Shown: in pieces, positions 1 to 6,436 of the stretch
Layout of the letters: each line of letters begins with the position of its first letter
How positions within the stretch are numbered: the first letter of the stretch is position 1
Source: Erythrobacter sp.
GTDB lineage: Bacteria; Pseudomonadota; Alphaproteobacteria; Sphingomonadales; Sphingomonadaceae
DNA: 7,227 nt
Assembly (NCBI GenBank): GCA_030731635.1
Contig: JANQTR010000029.1
Coordinates: forward strand, 1-7,227
Direction of reading: 5' to 3'
Translations under genes and position numbers: made by a program
Notes under the pieces: model-generated
The model's input: the letters and a program-made list of their open reading frames with translations, nothing else
What the model was told of the DNA's origin: nothing
The model's database searches: none

Positions 1-205
1 CTGCTAGGCTGGCGGCACCCGCAAGGGCAAGCGTCAGCCAGCCACTCTTGTTGATCAACGCAAAGAAGATCACGGAAATGGCCACCGTCTGGATCAAGAT
101 CGCCGCAGCGAACCATGCAATCGGGACTGGGCGATAGCTGGCATCGGGAACATACCAGTCGGGCAGGGCGGTATCCGTCCGCGCAATCCGGCGATCACCC
201 GCCAT
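1..205 (-). CDS. Hypothetical membrane protein, N-terminal part (runs off left edge)
   Basis: The ATG at 205-203 opens a reading frame of 68 codons with no stop before the window edge. The start is supported by a strong Shine-Dalgarno, GGAGGTGA, on the minus strand at 217-210, with 4 nt between it and the ATG. The protein begins with a polar, charged stretch (MAGDRRIARTDTALPDWYVP), then a hydrophobic segment at about residues 29-51 (AWFAAAILIQTVAISVIFFA is its core), a short NKSGW turn, and the beginning of a second hydrophobic segment from about residue 56. This suggests a small multi-pass inner-membrane protein with a cytoplasmic N-terminus. No family is recognised from the visible part. 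It lies 46 bp downstream of parE on the same strand and may be read through from it. The existence of the gene is fairly secure, the function unknown. Confidence 0.7.
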   Translation of the reverse strand, partial: MAGDRRIARTDTALPDWYVPDASYRPVPIAWFAAAILIQTVAISVIFFALINKSGWLTLALAGAASLA

Positions 206-209
206 GATG

Positions 210-217
210 TCACCTCC
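210..217 (-). promoter_or_regulatory. Shine-Dalgarno of the left-edge membrane protein gene
   Basis: The minus strand reads GGAGGTGA here, an almost full anti-16S match, ending 4 nt before the ATG at 205. This is the strongest ribosome binding site seen in the window and fixes the start of the partial gene. Confidence 0.7.
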
Positions 218-251
218 GGTGGGGTCCGTAAGCTCAGGCTCGGACTCCGGC

Positions 252-2252
252 TCAGGCATCGATCAGATCCCTATCAATCTCGCCCGCACGGTTCTGGATG
301 AAATTGAAACGGTGTTCGGGGTTGCGGCCCATCAACTCGTCAACCAACCGTGCCACGCCGGCGCGCTGTTCGAACTCTTGCGGCAAAGTGATGCGGATCA
401 ATCCACGCGTTTCAGGCGCCATGGTGGTTTCGCGCAATTGCTGCGGGTTCATTTCGCCCAGGCCTTTGAACCGGCTGACTTCAACCTTTTTCCCCTTGAA
501 CACGGTCGCTTCCAGTTCCGCCCGGTGCGTGTCATCTCGGGCGTAGCGGCTCTCTTTGCCGGCGGTCAGGCGGTAGAGCGGGGGCTGGGCGAGGAACAGG
601 TGCCCCTTGCGCACCAGATCGGGCATTTCCTGAAAGAAGAACGTCATCAGCAGTGTGGCAATGTGCGCACCGTCAACATCAGCGTCGGTCATGATGATGA
701 TCCGGTCGTACCGCAGGTTGCCCGCATCGCAATCCTTGCGCGTGCCGCAGCCCAGCGCCAGCGCCAGATCGGCGATTTCGGAATTGGCGCGGATCTTGTC
801 GGCAGTGGCCGATGCCACGTTCAGGATCTTGCCCCGGATCGGCAGGATCGCCTGTGATTTGCGGTCACGCGCCTGTTTGGCGCTGCCGCCTGCGCTGTCA
901 CCTTCGACAATGAACAGCTCGGTTTCGCGCCCGCCTTCGCCGCTGCAATCGGTCAGCTTGCCGGGCAGGCGCAGTTTCTTGGCGTTGGTTGCAGTCTTGC
1001 GCTTGATCTCGCGTTCCTGCTTGCGCTTCAAGCGCTCGTCCATACGCTCCATAACTTCGCCGAGCAGCGCTTTCCCGCGCTCCATGTTGTCGGTGAGGAA
1101 GTGGTCGAAATGATCGCGCACCGCGTTTTCGACCAGGCGCGCAGCCTCGGGCGAGGTCAGGCGGTCCTTCGTCTGCGACTGGAACTGCGGATCGCGGATG
1201 AAGACGCTGAGCATGACCTCAGCCCCGGTCATCACGTCATCGGCGGTGATGTCCTTGGCCTTTTTCGCACCAACCAGTTCGCCAAAGGCCCGCAGGCCCC
1301 GTGTCAGCGCAGTGCGCAACCCCTGTTCGTGGGTACCGCCATCGGGCGTCGGCACGGTGTTGCAATACCAGCTGGTCGCGCCATCGGAATAAAGCGGCCA
1401 GGCAATCGCCCATTCAACCCGGCCTTGGTCTTCGCCAGCGATGGCGGCGAAGTCCTGCTTTCCATTAAAGGGCTGCGCTGTAACGCATTCGCGCGTGCCA
1501 ACCTGTTCGGCCAGATGATCGGCCAGCCCACCGGGGAATTTGAACGTCGCTTCCGCGGGGACATCATCGGTGACCAGCGACGGCGCGCACTTCCAGCGGA
1601 TTTCGACCCCGGCAAACAGATAGGCTTTTGATCGGGCGAGCTTGAACAGGCGTTTGGGATTGAATTTGCGGTCGCCGAAAATCTCGGGATCGGGGACAAA
1701 GCTGACCGTGGTACCGCGCCGGTTGGGCGTGGGCCCAAGGTTTTCCAGCGCCCCTTGGGTGATCCCACGCGAAAATTCCTGCGCGAATAGCTGTTTTTCG
1801 CGTGCGACTTCAACCCGGGTGTGGACCGACAGTGCGTTGACGACGCTGACGCCGACACCGTGTAGACCGCCGCTGGTGGCATAGGCCTTGCCCGAAAACT
1901 TGCCGCCCGAATGCAGCGTCGACATGATCACTTCCAGCGTCGACTTGCCCGGAAACTTGGGGTGTTCATCAACCGGAATGCCGCGGCCATTGTCAGCAAC
2001 GCTCAGCCGCCCGCCTTCTTCAAGCCGCATCTCGATCCGCGAGGCATGACCAGCGACAGCTTCGTCCATCGCATTGTCGAGCACTTCGGCAGCGAGGTGG
2101 TGGAACGCACGGTCATCGGTGCCGCCGATATACATCCCTGGGCGGCGACGCACAGGCTCCAACCCTTCGAGCACTTCGATCGAAGATGCGTTGTAATCCC
2201 CGCTTGAGGTCGGGGTGTTGGCGAACAGATCGTCTGGGGTGGTGTTGGGCAT
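252..2252 (-). CDS. parE: DNA topoisomerase IV subunit B (ParE)
   Basis: This is the ATPase and TOPRIM subunit of topoisomerase IV, which with ParC decatenates daughter chromosomes and relaxes supercoils. At 666 aa it has the length usual for alphaproteobacteria. The GHKL ATPase comes first: EVLDNAMDEA at 56-65 (catalytic Glu56, Mg-binding Asn60), DNGRGIP at 87-93, and the lid/ATP loop GGLHGVGVSVVNALS at 128-142. The transducer carries the QTK loop, Lys362. TOPRIM follows with EGDSAGG at 450-456 and DADVD at 523-527, giving the metal-binding Glu450, Asp523, Asp525 and Asp527. The end carries RFKGLGEMNPQQLRETTM at 594-611. LRETTM, and KQARDRKSQAILPIRGKIL after EGDSAGG, favour ParE over GyrB (GyrB usually reads LWETT). 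The start has no clear Shine-Dalgarno, but the N-terminus (LEGLEPVRRRPGMYIG at 28-43) fits well. All catalytic residues are present, so it should be functional. It lies 57 bp downstream of the LpoA-like gene. Confidence 0.96.
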   Translation of the reverse strand: MPNTTPDDLFANTPTSSGDYNASSIEVLEGLEPVRRRPGMYIGGTDDRAFHHLAAEVLDNAMDEAVAGHASRIEMRLEEGGRLSVADNGRGIPVDEHPKFPGKSTLEVIMSTLHSGGKFSGKAYATSGGLHGVGVSVVNALSVHTRVEVAREKQLFAQEFSRGITQGALENLGPTPNRRGTTVSFVPDPEIFGDRKFNPKRLFKLARSKAYLFAGVEIRWKCAPSLVTDDVPAEATFKFPGGLADHLAEQVGTRECVTAQPFNGKQDFAAIAGEDQGRVEWAIAWPLYSDGATSWYCNTVPTPDGGTHEQGLRTALTRGLRAFGELVGAKKAKDITADDVMTGAEVMLSVFIRDPQFQSQTKDRLTSPEAARLVENAVRDHFDHFLTDNMERGKALLGEVMERMDERLKRKQEREIKRKTATNAKKLRLPGKLTDCSGEGGRETELFIVEGDSAGGSAKQARDRKSQAILPIRGKILNVASATADKIRANSEIADLALALGCGTRKDCDAGNLRYDRIIIMTDADVDGAHIATLLMTFFFQEMPDLVRKGHLFLAQPPLYRLTAGKESRYARDDTHRAELEATVFKGKKVEVSRFKGLGEMNPQQLRETTMAPETRGLIRITLPQEFEQRAGVARLVDELMGRNPEHRFNFIQNRAGEIDRDLIDA

Positions 2253-2259
2253 GGCCAGC

Positions 2260-2289
2260 GGTATAGGCCCGCCCGCCGTCCCCTAACAA
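2260..2289 (-). promoter_or_regulatory. Possible parE promoter, near-leaderless
   Basis: On the minus strand a TTGTTA (2289-2284) and a TATACC (2265-2260) are separated by 18 nt. They match sigma-70 -35 and -10 elements at about four positions each. The -10-like box ends only 7 nt before the parE ATG at 2252, so transcription would begin at or next to the A of the start codon and give a leaderless mRNA. The absence of a Shine-Dalgarno before parE agrees with that. This is inferred from motif spacing alone; in GC-rich alphaproteobacteria chance matches are common. Confidence 0.25.
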
Positions 2290-2309
2290 GCCACCCCTCG
2301 GTGTTTTAC

Positions 2310-3527
2310 TCAGCGCGTAAAGTCGGTTGGGGCCGGATCAACGGGCGTGATCTGGCCGCCGCGCACTTCGCGCACTTCAAGCGCACGTTCAGCGATGCCG
2401 TTGCGGGCAAAGCGGAACGGGCCGTCAACCCCCAGAAAGCCGCCTTCGTCATACAGCTGATTTTTGGGGAAGGGCGTACCAACCTTCCAATCGCGCGCGA
2501 CCCGCAGTGTCAGCAGCACGGCATCATAACCCAGCGTCGCTGCACGGTACGGGGCGGTGCCAAAGCGGGTCTGATAGCTATCCGCAAAGCGTTTGTAGCG
2601 CTGGTCTGACACGGCAGAAAACAGCGCGCCCTCCATCGATTTGGCACGGGCAAGCGTGGCCTCACCGCTCCACAATTCTGTGCCCAGAATGCGCGCGCGG
2701 GTGCGCTGGCCGCGCTGCAATTCATCGCTTGCCGCCACGCTCAGCCGGGCGCTGTCGGCGATCAGCACGGTGTCATACCCGCCCGCCGCGCGCAGCCGGG
2801 CGGCGGCGCTGACGATCGAGGTATTGCCGCGCGCATAAGTTTGCGTGTTCGCCAGCGCCCCGCCGTAATCGCGCAAGGCATTGTCGAGCGCAGATGCGGC
2901 GCGGGTGCCATAATCGCCATCGGGCAGCAGCGCGCCAAACCGCACCGCACCGCGTTTGCGCGCAAAGGCCACACTGCGACGGATCGATTGTTCGGGGCTG
3001 TGCCCCATCACGAACACATCCGGTGCGGCCGCGCTGGTGTCATTGGTAAAGGCGATAACCGGCACCCCGGCAGGGCGGGCAGCGGCCTGCACCGCCGGGA
3101 TTGCTTCAGCCACCAGCGGTCCAAGGATCAGCCTGTTGCCATCAGCAATCGCCTTTTTGGCGGCGACGGAAACCCCGTTGGAGATATCATATGTGGTGAT
3201 CCGCAGATTGTCCGCGTTGGTATCCAGCAGCGCCATAGTGGTTGCATTGGCAATCGCCTGACCGACAGGCGCCGTATCCCCGCTCAGCGGCACCAACAGC
3301 GCAATCCGGTGACGGCCGGAATCGGTTGGCAGCGCGGTGGCCGAAGGTTCAGGCGCAGGAATCGGGGCCGATGCGGTTGGTGCAGCGGTCTTTGGCACGA
3401 CAGCGCACCCGGCAGCCAGCAAGGCCGCCCCTGCCATTGCAAGATTGCGCGCGGCAAAAGCCGCTGTCGCAGCTGCGCGCCACTCAGCCCACTGCGGCGC
3501 CCAAAACGGCGTAAACATGCGCTTCAT
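2310..3527 (-). CDS. LpoA-like penicillin-binding protein activator, lipoprotein with periplasmic-binding fold
   Basis: This is a probable outer-membrane lipoprotein of the LpoA / Peripla_BP_6 group. E. coli LpoA stimulates the peptidoglycan synthase PBP1A from the outer membrane; the same role here is inferred by family and context. The N-terminus has an Arg-bearing stretch, a short hydrophobic core (residues 28-39) and a lipobox-like LLAAGC with Cys41 as the lipidation site. Ala42 at +2 fits transport to the outer membrane. Residues 42-70 are an Ala/Pro-rich linker. The type I periplasmic-binding fold follows: RIALLVPLSG (74-83), RLILGPL (132-138), PVIAFTND (156-163), LGTELW (281-286) and, near the end, GFLGVDGPFRFARNG (363-377), typical of this family. 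At 405 aa it lacks the N-terminal TPR-like domain of enterobacterial LpoA. The start at 3527 has GAGGGG 9 nt upstream (3542-3537), better placed than for Met4. It diverges from rsmI, as lpoA does in E. coli. A generic branched-chain amino-acid binding protein is the alternative. Confidence 0.85.
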   Translation of the reverse strand: MKRMFTPFWAPQWAEWRAAATAAFAARNLAMAGAALLAAGCAVVPKTAAPTASAPIPAPEPSATALPTDSGRHRIALLVPLSGDTAPVGQAIANATTMALLDTNADNLRITTYDISNGVSVAAKKAIADGNRLILGPLVAEAIPAVQAAARPAGVPVIAFTNDTSAAAPDVFVMGHSPEQSIRRSVAFARKRGAVRFGALLPDGDYGTRAASALDNALRDYGGALANTQTYARGNTSIVSAAARLRAAGGYDTVLIADSARLSVAASDELQRGQRTRARILGTELWSGEATLARAKSMEGALFSAVSDQRYKRFADSYQTRFGTAPYRAATLGYDAVLLTLRVARDWKVGTPFPKNQLYDEGGFLGVDGPFRFARNGIAERALEVREVRGGQITPVDPAPTDFTR

Positions 3528-3568
3528 CCTTGCCGACCCCTCACTGCTGCTCCATTGATCCGGCCATT
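3528..3568. promoter_or_regulatory. 41-bp divergent intergenic gap between the LpoA-like gene and rsmI
   Basis: This is the whole space between the two divergent start codons (3527 and 3569). It contains the GAGGGG ribosome binding site of the minus-strand gene (3542-3537) and no clear Shine-Dalgarno for rsmI. Two complete promoters cannot fit without running into the opposing coding regions, so at least one, probably both, must start inside the other gene's 5' end. I could not pick out convincing -35/-10 pairs. Confidence 0.4.
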
Positions 3569-4426
3569 ATGACCACAGAGCCTCTATCCATCCCCGCAGG
3601 GACACCCGATCCGGGGCTCTACATCGTTGCGACCCCGATTGGCAATCTTGGCGACATGACGTTGCGCGGCATCGCTGTGCTGCGCGGTGCAGCCCTGATC
3701 GCGTGCGAAGATACGCGAGTGACCGGCAAGCTGCTCAAGCATTTCGGCATCAAGGCGCGATTGCAACGGCTTGACGATCACGCCCCGCCCGAAGTGCGCG
3801 CGCGGGTGATTGATCTGGCACGCGGTGAAGCCGTTGCCTTGGTGAGCGATGCGGGCACGCCGCTGATTTCCGATCCCGGCTACCGTCTGGTGCGTGAAGC
3901 GCGGGCGGCAGGCGTCACCGTGACGACCATTCCCGGGGCCTGCGCGGCGGTTTCAGCGCTCGCCATTGCTGGTTTGCCAAGCGACCGGTTCCTGTTTGCA
4001 GGCTTTCTACCGGTCAAGGACAAGGCCCGGCGCGAAACGCTTGAGGGACTGGCGGGTATTGCTGCGACGCTGGTGTTTTACGAAACCGCCCCCCGGATCG
4101 AACGCAGCCTGCGCACCATTGCAGAAATGTGGCCGGAACGCGAAGTCGCCGTTGCGCGCGAGTTGACCAAGCTGCACGAGGAATGCCGCGGTGGTACGGC
4201 CGCCAGCCTCGCCGATCATTACGCCGCGCACCCGCCCAAGGGGGAGATCGTGCTGCTGATCGGCCCGCCCGCTGTCGCGGAAGCGCCTGTGGTGGATCCC
4301 GACGTACTGCTGCGTGCGATGCTGCTTGAAGCGGGGCCGGGTAAGGCGGCGGGGATCGTGGCGAAGGCGACCGGGCTTGACCGGGCGGCACTTTACACCC
4401 GCGCGCTGGAGCTGAAAGGTCAATGA
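3569..4426 (+). CDS. rsmI: 16S rRNA (cytidine(1402)-2'-O)-methyltransferase RsmI
   Basis: RsmI is an SAM-dependent enzyme of the tetrapyrrole-methylase fold that 2'-O-methylates C1402 of 16S rRNA in the decoding centre, acting with RsmH on the same nucleotide. The 285-aa protein from the ATG at 3569 shows the family signatures in order: YIVATPIGNLGDMTLR (18-33), CEDTR (46-50), VSDAGTPLISDPG (92-104), IPGACAAVSAL (121-131), FYETAPRI (170-177), RELTKLHEE (198-206) and KGEIVLLI (224-231). The C-terminal 249-282 region is the small helical domain with KAAGIVAKATGLDRAALYTR. The frame also opens at a TTG at 3530, which would add 13 residues (PTPHCCSIDPAI after the start) not resembling the family. 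The ATG is preferred, although neither has a clear Shine-Dalgarno. It is the first gene of the plus-strand operon and its stop overlaps the yraN start. Confidence 0.96.
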   Translation: MTTEPLSIPAGTPDPGLYIVATPIGNLGDMTLRGIAVLRGAALIACEDTRVTGKLLKHFGIKARLQRLDDHAPPEVRARVIDLARGEAVALVSDAGTPLISDPGYRLVREARAAGVTVTTIPGACAAVSALAIAGLPSDRFLFAGFLPVKDKARRETLEGLAGIAATLVFYETAPRIERSLRTIAEMWPEREVAVARELTKLHEECRGGTAASLADHYAAHPPKGEIVLLIGPPAVAEAPVVDPDVLLRAMLLEAGPGKAAGIVAKATGLDRAALYTRALELKGQ

Positions 4427-4800
4427 CCGCCAACCGCTCCACCCCCCAGCGGCAGGAAGCCGATCGTCGCGGCCGCGAAGGTGAGGCTGAGGCGGCCATG
4501 TGGCTCACCCAGCAAGGCTGGCGGATCGTCGCCGAACGGGTCAAGACCAAGGCGGGCGAGATTGATCTGATTGCCAGACGCCCAGGACTAATCGCCTTTG
4601 TCGAAGTCAAATGGCGTGCGCGCAGCATCGCGCTGTCCGACGCAATTGACGAACGCCGGCTGACGCGCGTGGCCAAAGCAGCGGAAATCATCGCCCATGA
4701 ATACGCCACCCAAGGCGAGGATATCCGCATCGACGTGATCCTGCTTGCACCGGGACAAAAGCCCACCCACATCGAAAACGCGTGGATGCCGTTCGGCTAA
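4423..4800 (+). CDS. yraN: YraN family protein (UPF0102), putative nuclease-like fold
   Basis: This is a 125-aa member of the widespread UPF0102/YraN family, which has a restriction-endonuclease-like fold and no settled function. The N-terminal helix carries GREGEAEAAMWLTQQGW (17-33). The core pattern is GEIDLIA at 45-51 followed by FVEVKWR at 59-65, giving Glu46, Asp48, Glu61 and Lys63 in the (E)xD...ExK arrangement of PD-(D/E)xK nucleases. IRIDVI at 101-106 is the conserved late strand. All residues of that putative active site are intact, so catalytic activity on nucleic acid is possible but unproven. Its ATG overlaps the rsmI stop as ATGA (4423-4426), and a TGGAG at 4407-4411 or AAGGT at 4416-4420 could serve as ribosome binding site. 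Overlap with rsmI suggests coupled translation. Confidence 0.92.
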   Translation: MTANRSTPQRQEADRRGREGEAEAAMWLTQQGWRIVAERVKTKAGEIDLIARRPGLIAFVEVKWRARSIALSDAIDERRLTRVAKAAEIIAHEYATQGEDIRIDVILLAPGQKPTHIENAWMPFG

Positions 4801-4808
4801 TCCACCTC

Positions 4809-4812
4809 GGAG
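4809..4812 (+). promoter_or_regulatory. Shine-Dalgarno of gshB
   Basis: A GGAG core (within CGGAG) ends 8 nt before the gshB ATG at 4821. It lies in the 20-bp gap after yraN, gives gshB its own ribosome entry within the operon and supports the chosen start. Confidence 0.6.
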
Positions 4813-4820
4813 TTGATTGA

Positions 4821-5801
4821 ATGACCTTGCGCATTGCTGTTCAGATGGACCCCATTGATGGCATCAATATCACAGGCGATAGCTCGTTTGCGCTGATGCT
4901 TTCGGCGCAGGGACGGGGGTATTCGGTGTATGAATACCACGTCGAAAGCCTGACGCTCGACGAAGACGATCGCCTGTTCGCTCATGCTTTCCCGGTGACG
5001 GTGCAGCAGGTCAAAGGCGACCATTTCACCCGCGGCGAACCGGTGCGGCTTGATCTGGGCAAGGACGTTGACGTTGTCTTGATGCGGCAGGACCCGCCGT
5101 TCCACATGGGCTATATCACTGCCACCCACATGCTTGAACGGATCGAGGATGAGACGTTGGTGGTCAATGATCCCGCGAACGTCCGCAATGCGCCCGAAAA
5201 GGTGATGGTGCTCAATTACCGCCGCTTCATGCCGCCGACGCTGGTGACGCGTTCAGTCGACGAAGTGCGGCGCTTTATGGCGAAACACGGCGCGATTGTG
5301 GTCAAACCGATCCACGGCAATGGCGGCAAGGCGATCTTCCGCATCGGCGAAAACGCCGAAAACCTCACTGCGCTGTTCGAAGTGTTCAACCAGACCTGGC
5401 CCGAACCGCACATGGTGCAGCCCTTCCTTCCCGAAGTGGCCAAGGGCGACAAGCGCATCGTACTGATCGATGGCGTGGTCGCAGGTGCGATCAACCGCCT
5501 GCCGGGAGAGGGCGAGTTCCGTTCCAACCTCGCGATGGGCGGCAGTGCACAGGCGACGCAGCTCACCCCGCGCGAACAGGAGATCTGCGACGCACTCGGC
5601 CCGGATTTGAAGCGCCTTGGTCTGACATTTGTTGGTATCGACGTGATCGGGGAGCAATGGCTGACCGAAATCAACGTCACTTCGCCCACCGGGATTGTCG
5701 CGATTGACCGGTTCAATGGCACCGATACGGCAGGGCTTATCTGGGATGCAATCGAGCAGCGTTTGCAAGAGCGCGCCGCTCTCAAAATGGAACAGAACTG
5801 A
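4821..5801 (+). CDS. gshB: Glutathione synthase (GshB)
   Basis: GshB is a cytoplasmic ATP-grasp ligase that joins gamma-glutamylcysteine to glycine, using ATP, in the last step of glutathione synthesis. At 326 aa it is slightly longer than the E. coli enzyme (316 aa). The N-terminal domain has MDPIDGINITGDSSFALML (9-27) and the MRQDPPF motif (88-94). The ATP-grasp part includes VKPIHGNGGKAIFR (161-174), the DKRIVLIDG segment (210-218), RLPGEGEFRSNLAMGG (226-241; the glycine-rich flexible loop) and FVGIDVIG (270-277). EINVTSPTG (283-291) supplies the metal-binding Glu283 and Asn285, with Asp274 upstream. All hallmark residues are present. It follows yraN by 20 bp with its own Shine-Dalgarno, and its TGA shares one base with the start of the next gene. 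gshA is not in the window. Confidence 0.97.
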   Translation: MTLRIAVQMDPIDGINITGDSSFALMLSAQGRGYSVYEYHVESLTLDEDDRLFAHAFPVTVQQVKGDHFTRGEPVRLDLGKDVDVVLMRQDPPFHMGYITATHMLERIEDETLVVNDPANVRNAPEKVMVLNYRRFMPPTLVTRSVDEVRRFMAKHGAIVVKPIHGNGGKAIFRIGENAENLTALFEVFNQTWPEPHMVQPFLPEVAKGDKRIVLIDGVVAGAINRLPGEGEFRSNLAMGGSAQATQLTPREQEICDALGPDLKRLGLTFVGIDVIGEQWLTEINVTSPTGIVAIDRFNGTDTAGLIWDAIEQRLQERAALKMEQN

Positions 5802-6436
5802 TGACCGAACTGCTGCTCACCCTGCTCGACAAGGGCGGATACCTCGGCATCTTCGTGCTGATGATCCTGGAAAACGTGTTCCCGCCGATCCCGTCGGAGG
5901 TAATCCTTGGCGCAGCGGGCGTGCTGGTGGCGCAGGGCAAGATGAACGGCATTGTGCTGTGGATCATCGCCACGGCGGGCACGGTGGTCGGCAATCTGTT
6001 CTGGTACTGGCTCGGTGTGCGGTGGAGCGAGGAAACGCTCAAGCGCATGATCGACCGCTGGGGCCGCATTTTGACGTTTGAATGGGACGAATTCACCAAG
6101 GCGCGCGATATTTTTCGCAAATATGGCGACTGGATCGTATTCCTGCTGCGATTTTCGCCCCTGCTGCGCACCATCGTTTCGCTGCCCGCTGGCCTCGCCC
6201 GGATGAGCGTGTGGCGGTTTTCAGCCTTCACCTTTCTGGGATCGCTGATCTGGAACGGCTTGCTGATTTTGGGCGGGCAGGCGCTGGCAGGGTTGATCGG
6301 CGAATACGAAACACTGGCGGGCTATGCCATCGTCGCGGCCGTTCTGGCCGGGGTGGCGGTGTATATCTACCGCTTTGTCACGTGGAAGCCGGTCAAGGCG
6401 CATGAGGTTGAGGATCAGGCCGAACCGCGCGTCTAG
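5801..6436 (+). CDS. DedA family (VTT/SNARE-associated domain) inner-membrane protein
   Basis: This 211-aa polytopic membrane protein belongs to the DedA superfamily. Members act in envelope homeostasis, and several are shown or proposed to move lipid carriers or phospholipids, often with the proton gradient; the substrate here cannot be told. The N-terminal re-entrant motif is ENVFPPIPSEVILGAAGVL at 24-42, with acidic Glu24 and Glu33. The LRFSPLLRTIVSLPAG motif at 116-131 supplies Arg117 and Arg123, spaced six apart like the essential arginine pair of E. coli YqjA/YghB. Further hydrophobic segments lie at about 51-72, 140-165 and 172-191, and the tail (195-211) is charged. The ATG overlaps the gshB TGA by one base (TGATG) and has only a weak upstream GGA, so termination-reinitiation coupling to gshB is likely. 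The TAG stop shares CTAG with convergent xerC. Confidence 0.93.
   Translation: MTELLLTLLDKGGYLGIFVLMILENVFPPIPSEVILGAAGVLVAQGKMNGIVLWIIATAGTVVGNLFWYWLGVRWSEETLKRMIDRWGRILTFEWDEFTKARDIFRKYGDWIVFLLRFSPLLRTIVSLPAGLARMSVWRFSAFTFLGSLIWNGLLILGGQALAGLIGEYETLAGYAIVAAVLAGVAVYIYRFVTWKPVKAHEVEDQAEPRV
6433..6436. other. Shared CTAG: overlapping stop codons of convergent dedA and xerC
   Basis: The palindrome CTAG supplies TAG to dedA on the plus strand (6434-6436) and TAG to xerC on the minus strand (6435-6433). There is no intergenic space, hence no room for a conventional terminator between the genes. A 5-bp inverted repeat, CCGCG (6425-6429) and CGCGG (6438-6442), flanks it, without a T-run on either side. 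Confidence 0.85.

Noticed and set aside
204..857. Long plus-strand open frame of 217 codons opposite the parE 3' end
   Set aside because: It lies fully antisense to a confidently assigned parE, its protein resembles no family and has the composition expected from reversed GC-rich codons. It starts at an ATG with no ribosome binding site.
2291..2307. CACC-CCTC-GGTG hairpin followed by TTTT as a terminator
   Set aside because: The stem is only 4 bp. The T-run follows it on the plus strand, where no gene precedes it; on the minus strand, where the LpoA-like gene ends, there is no T-run.
3451..3464. Perfect GCGGC-AAAA-GCCGC inverted repeat
   Set aside because: It falls in the Ala-rich signal region of the LpoA-like gene (Ala-Ala-Phe-Ala-Ala), where repeated GCG/GCC codons produce such a palindrome without any regulatory role being needed.
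3530..3568. Upstream TTG start for rsmI adding 13 residues
   Set aside because: The extra residues do not resemble RsmI N-termini, and the ATG at 3569 leaves the usual short lead before the ATPIGNLGD motif.
2841..3572. Plus-strand open frame of 243 codons opposite the LpoA-like gene
   Set aside because: It is rich in Arg, Gly and His with no recognisable motif and is the antisense shadow of a coherent lipoprotein gene.
4014..4772. Minus-strand open frame of 252 codons across rsmI and yraN
   Set aside because: It crosses two well-supported genes on the other strand and is Arg/Ser/Pro-rich low-information sequence, typical of a GC-rich shadow frame.
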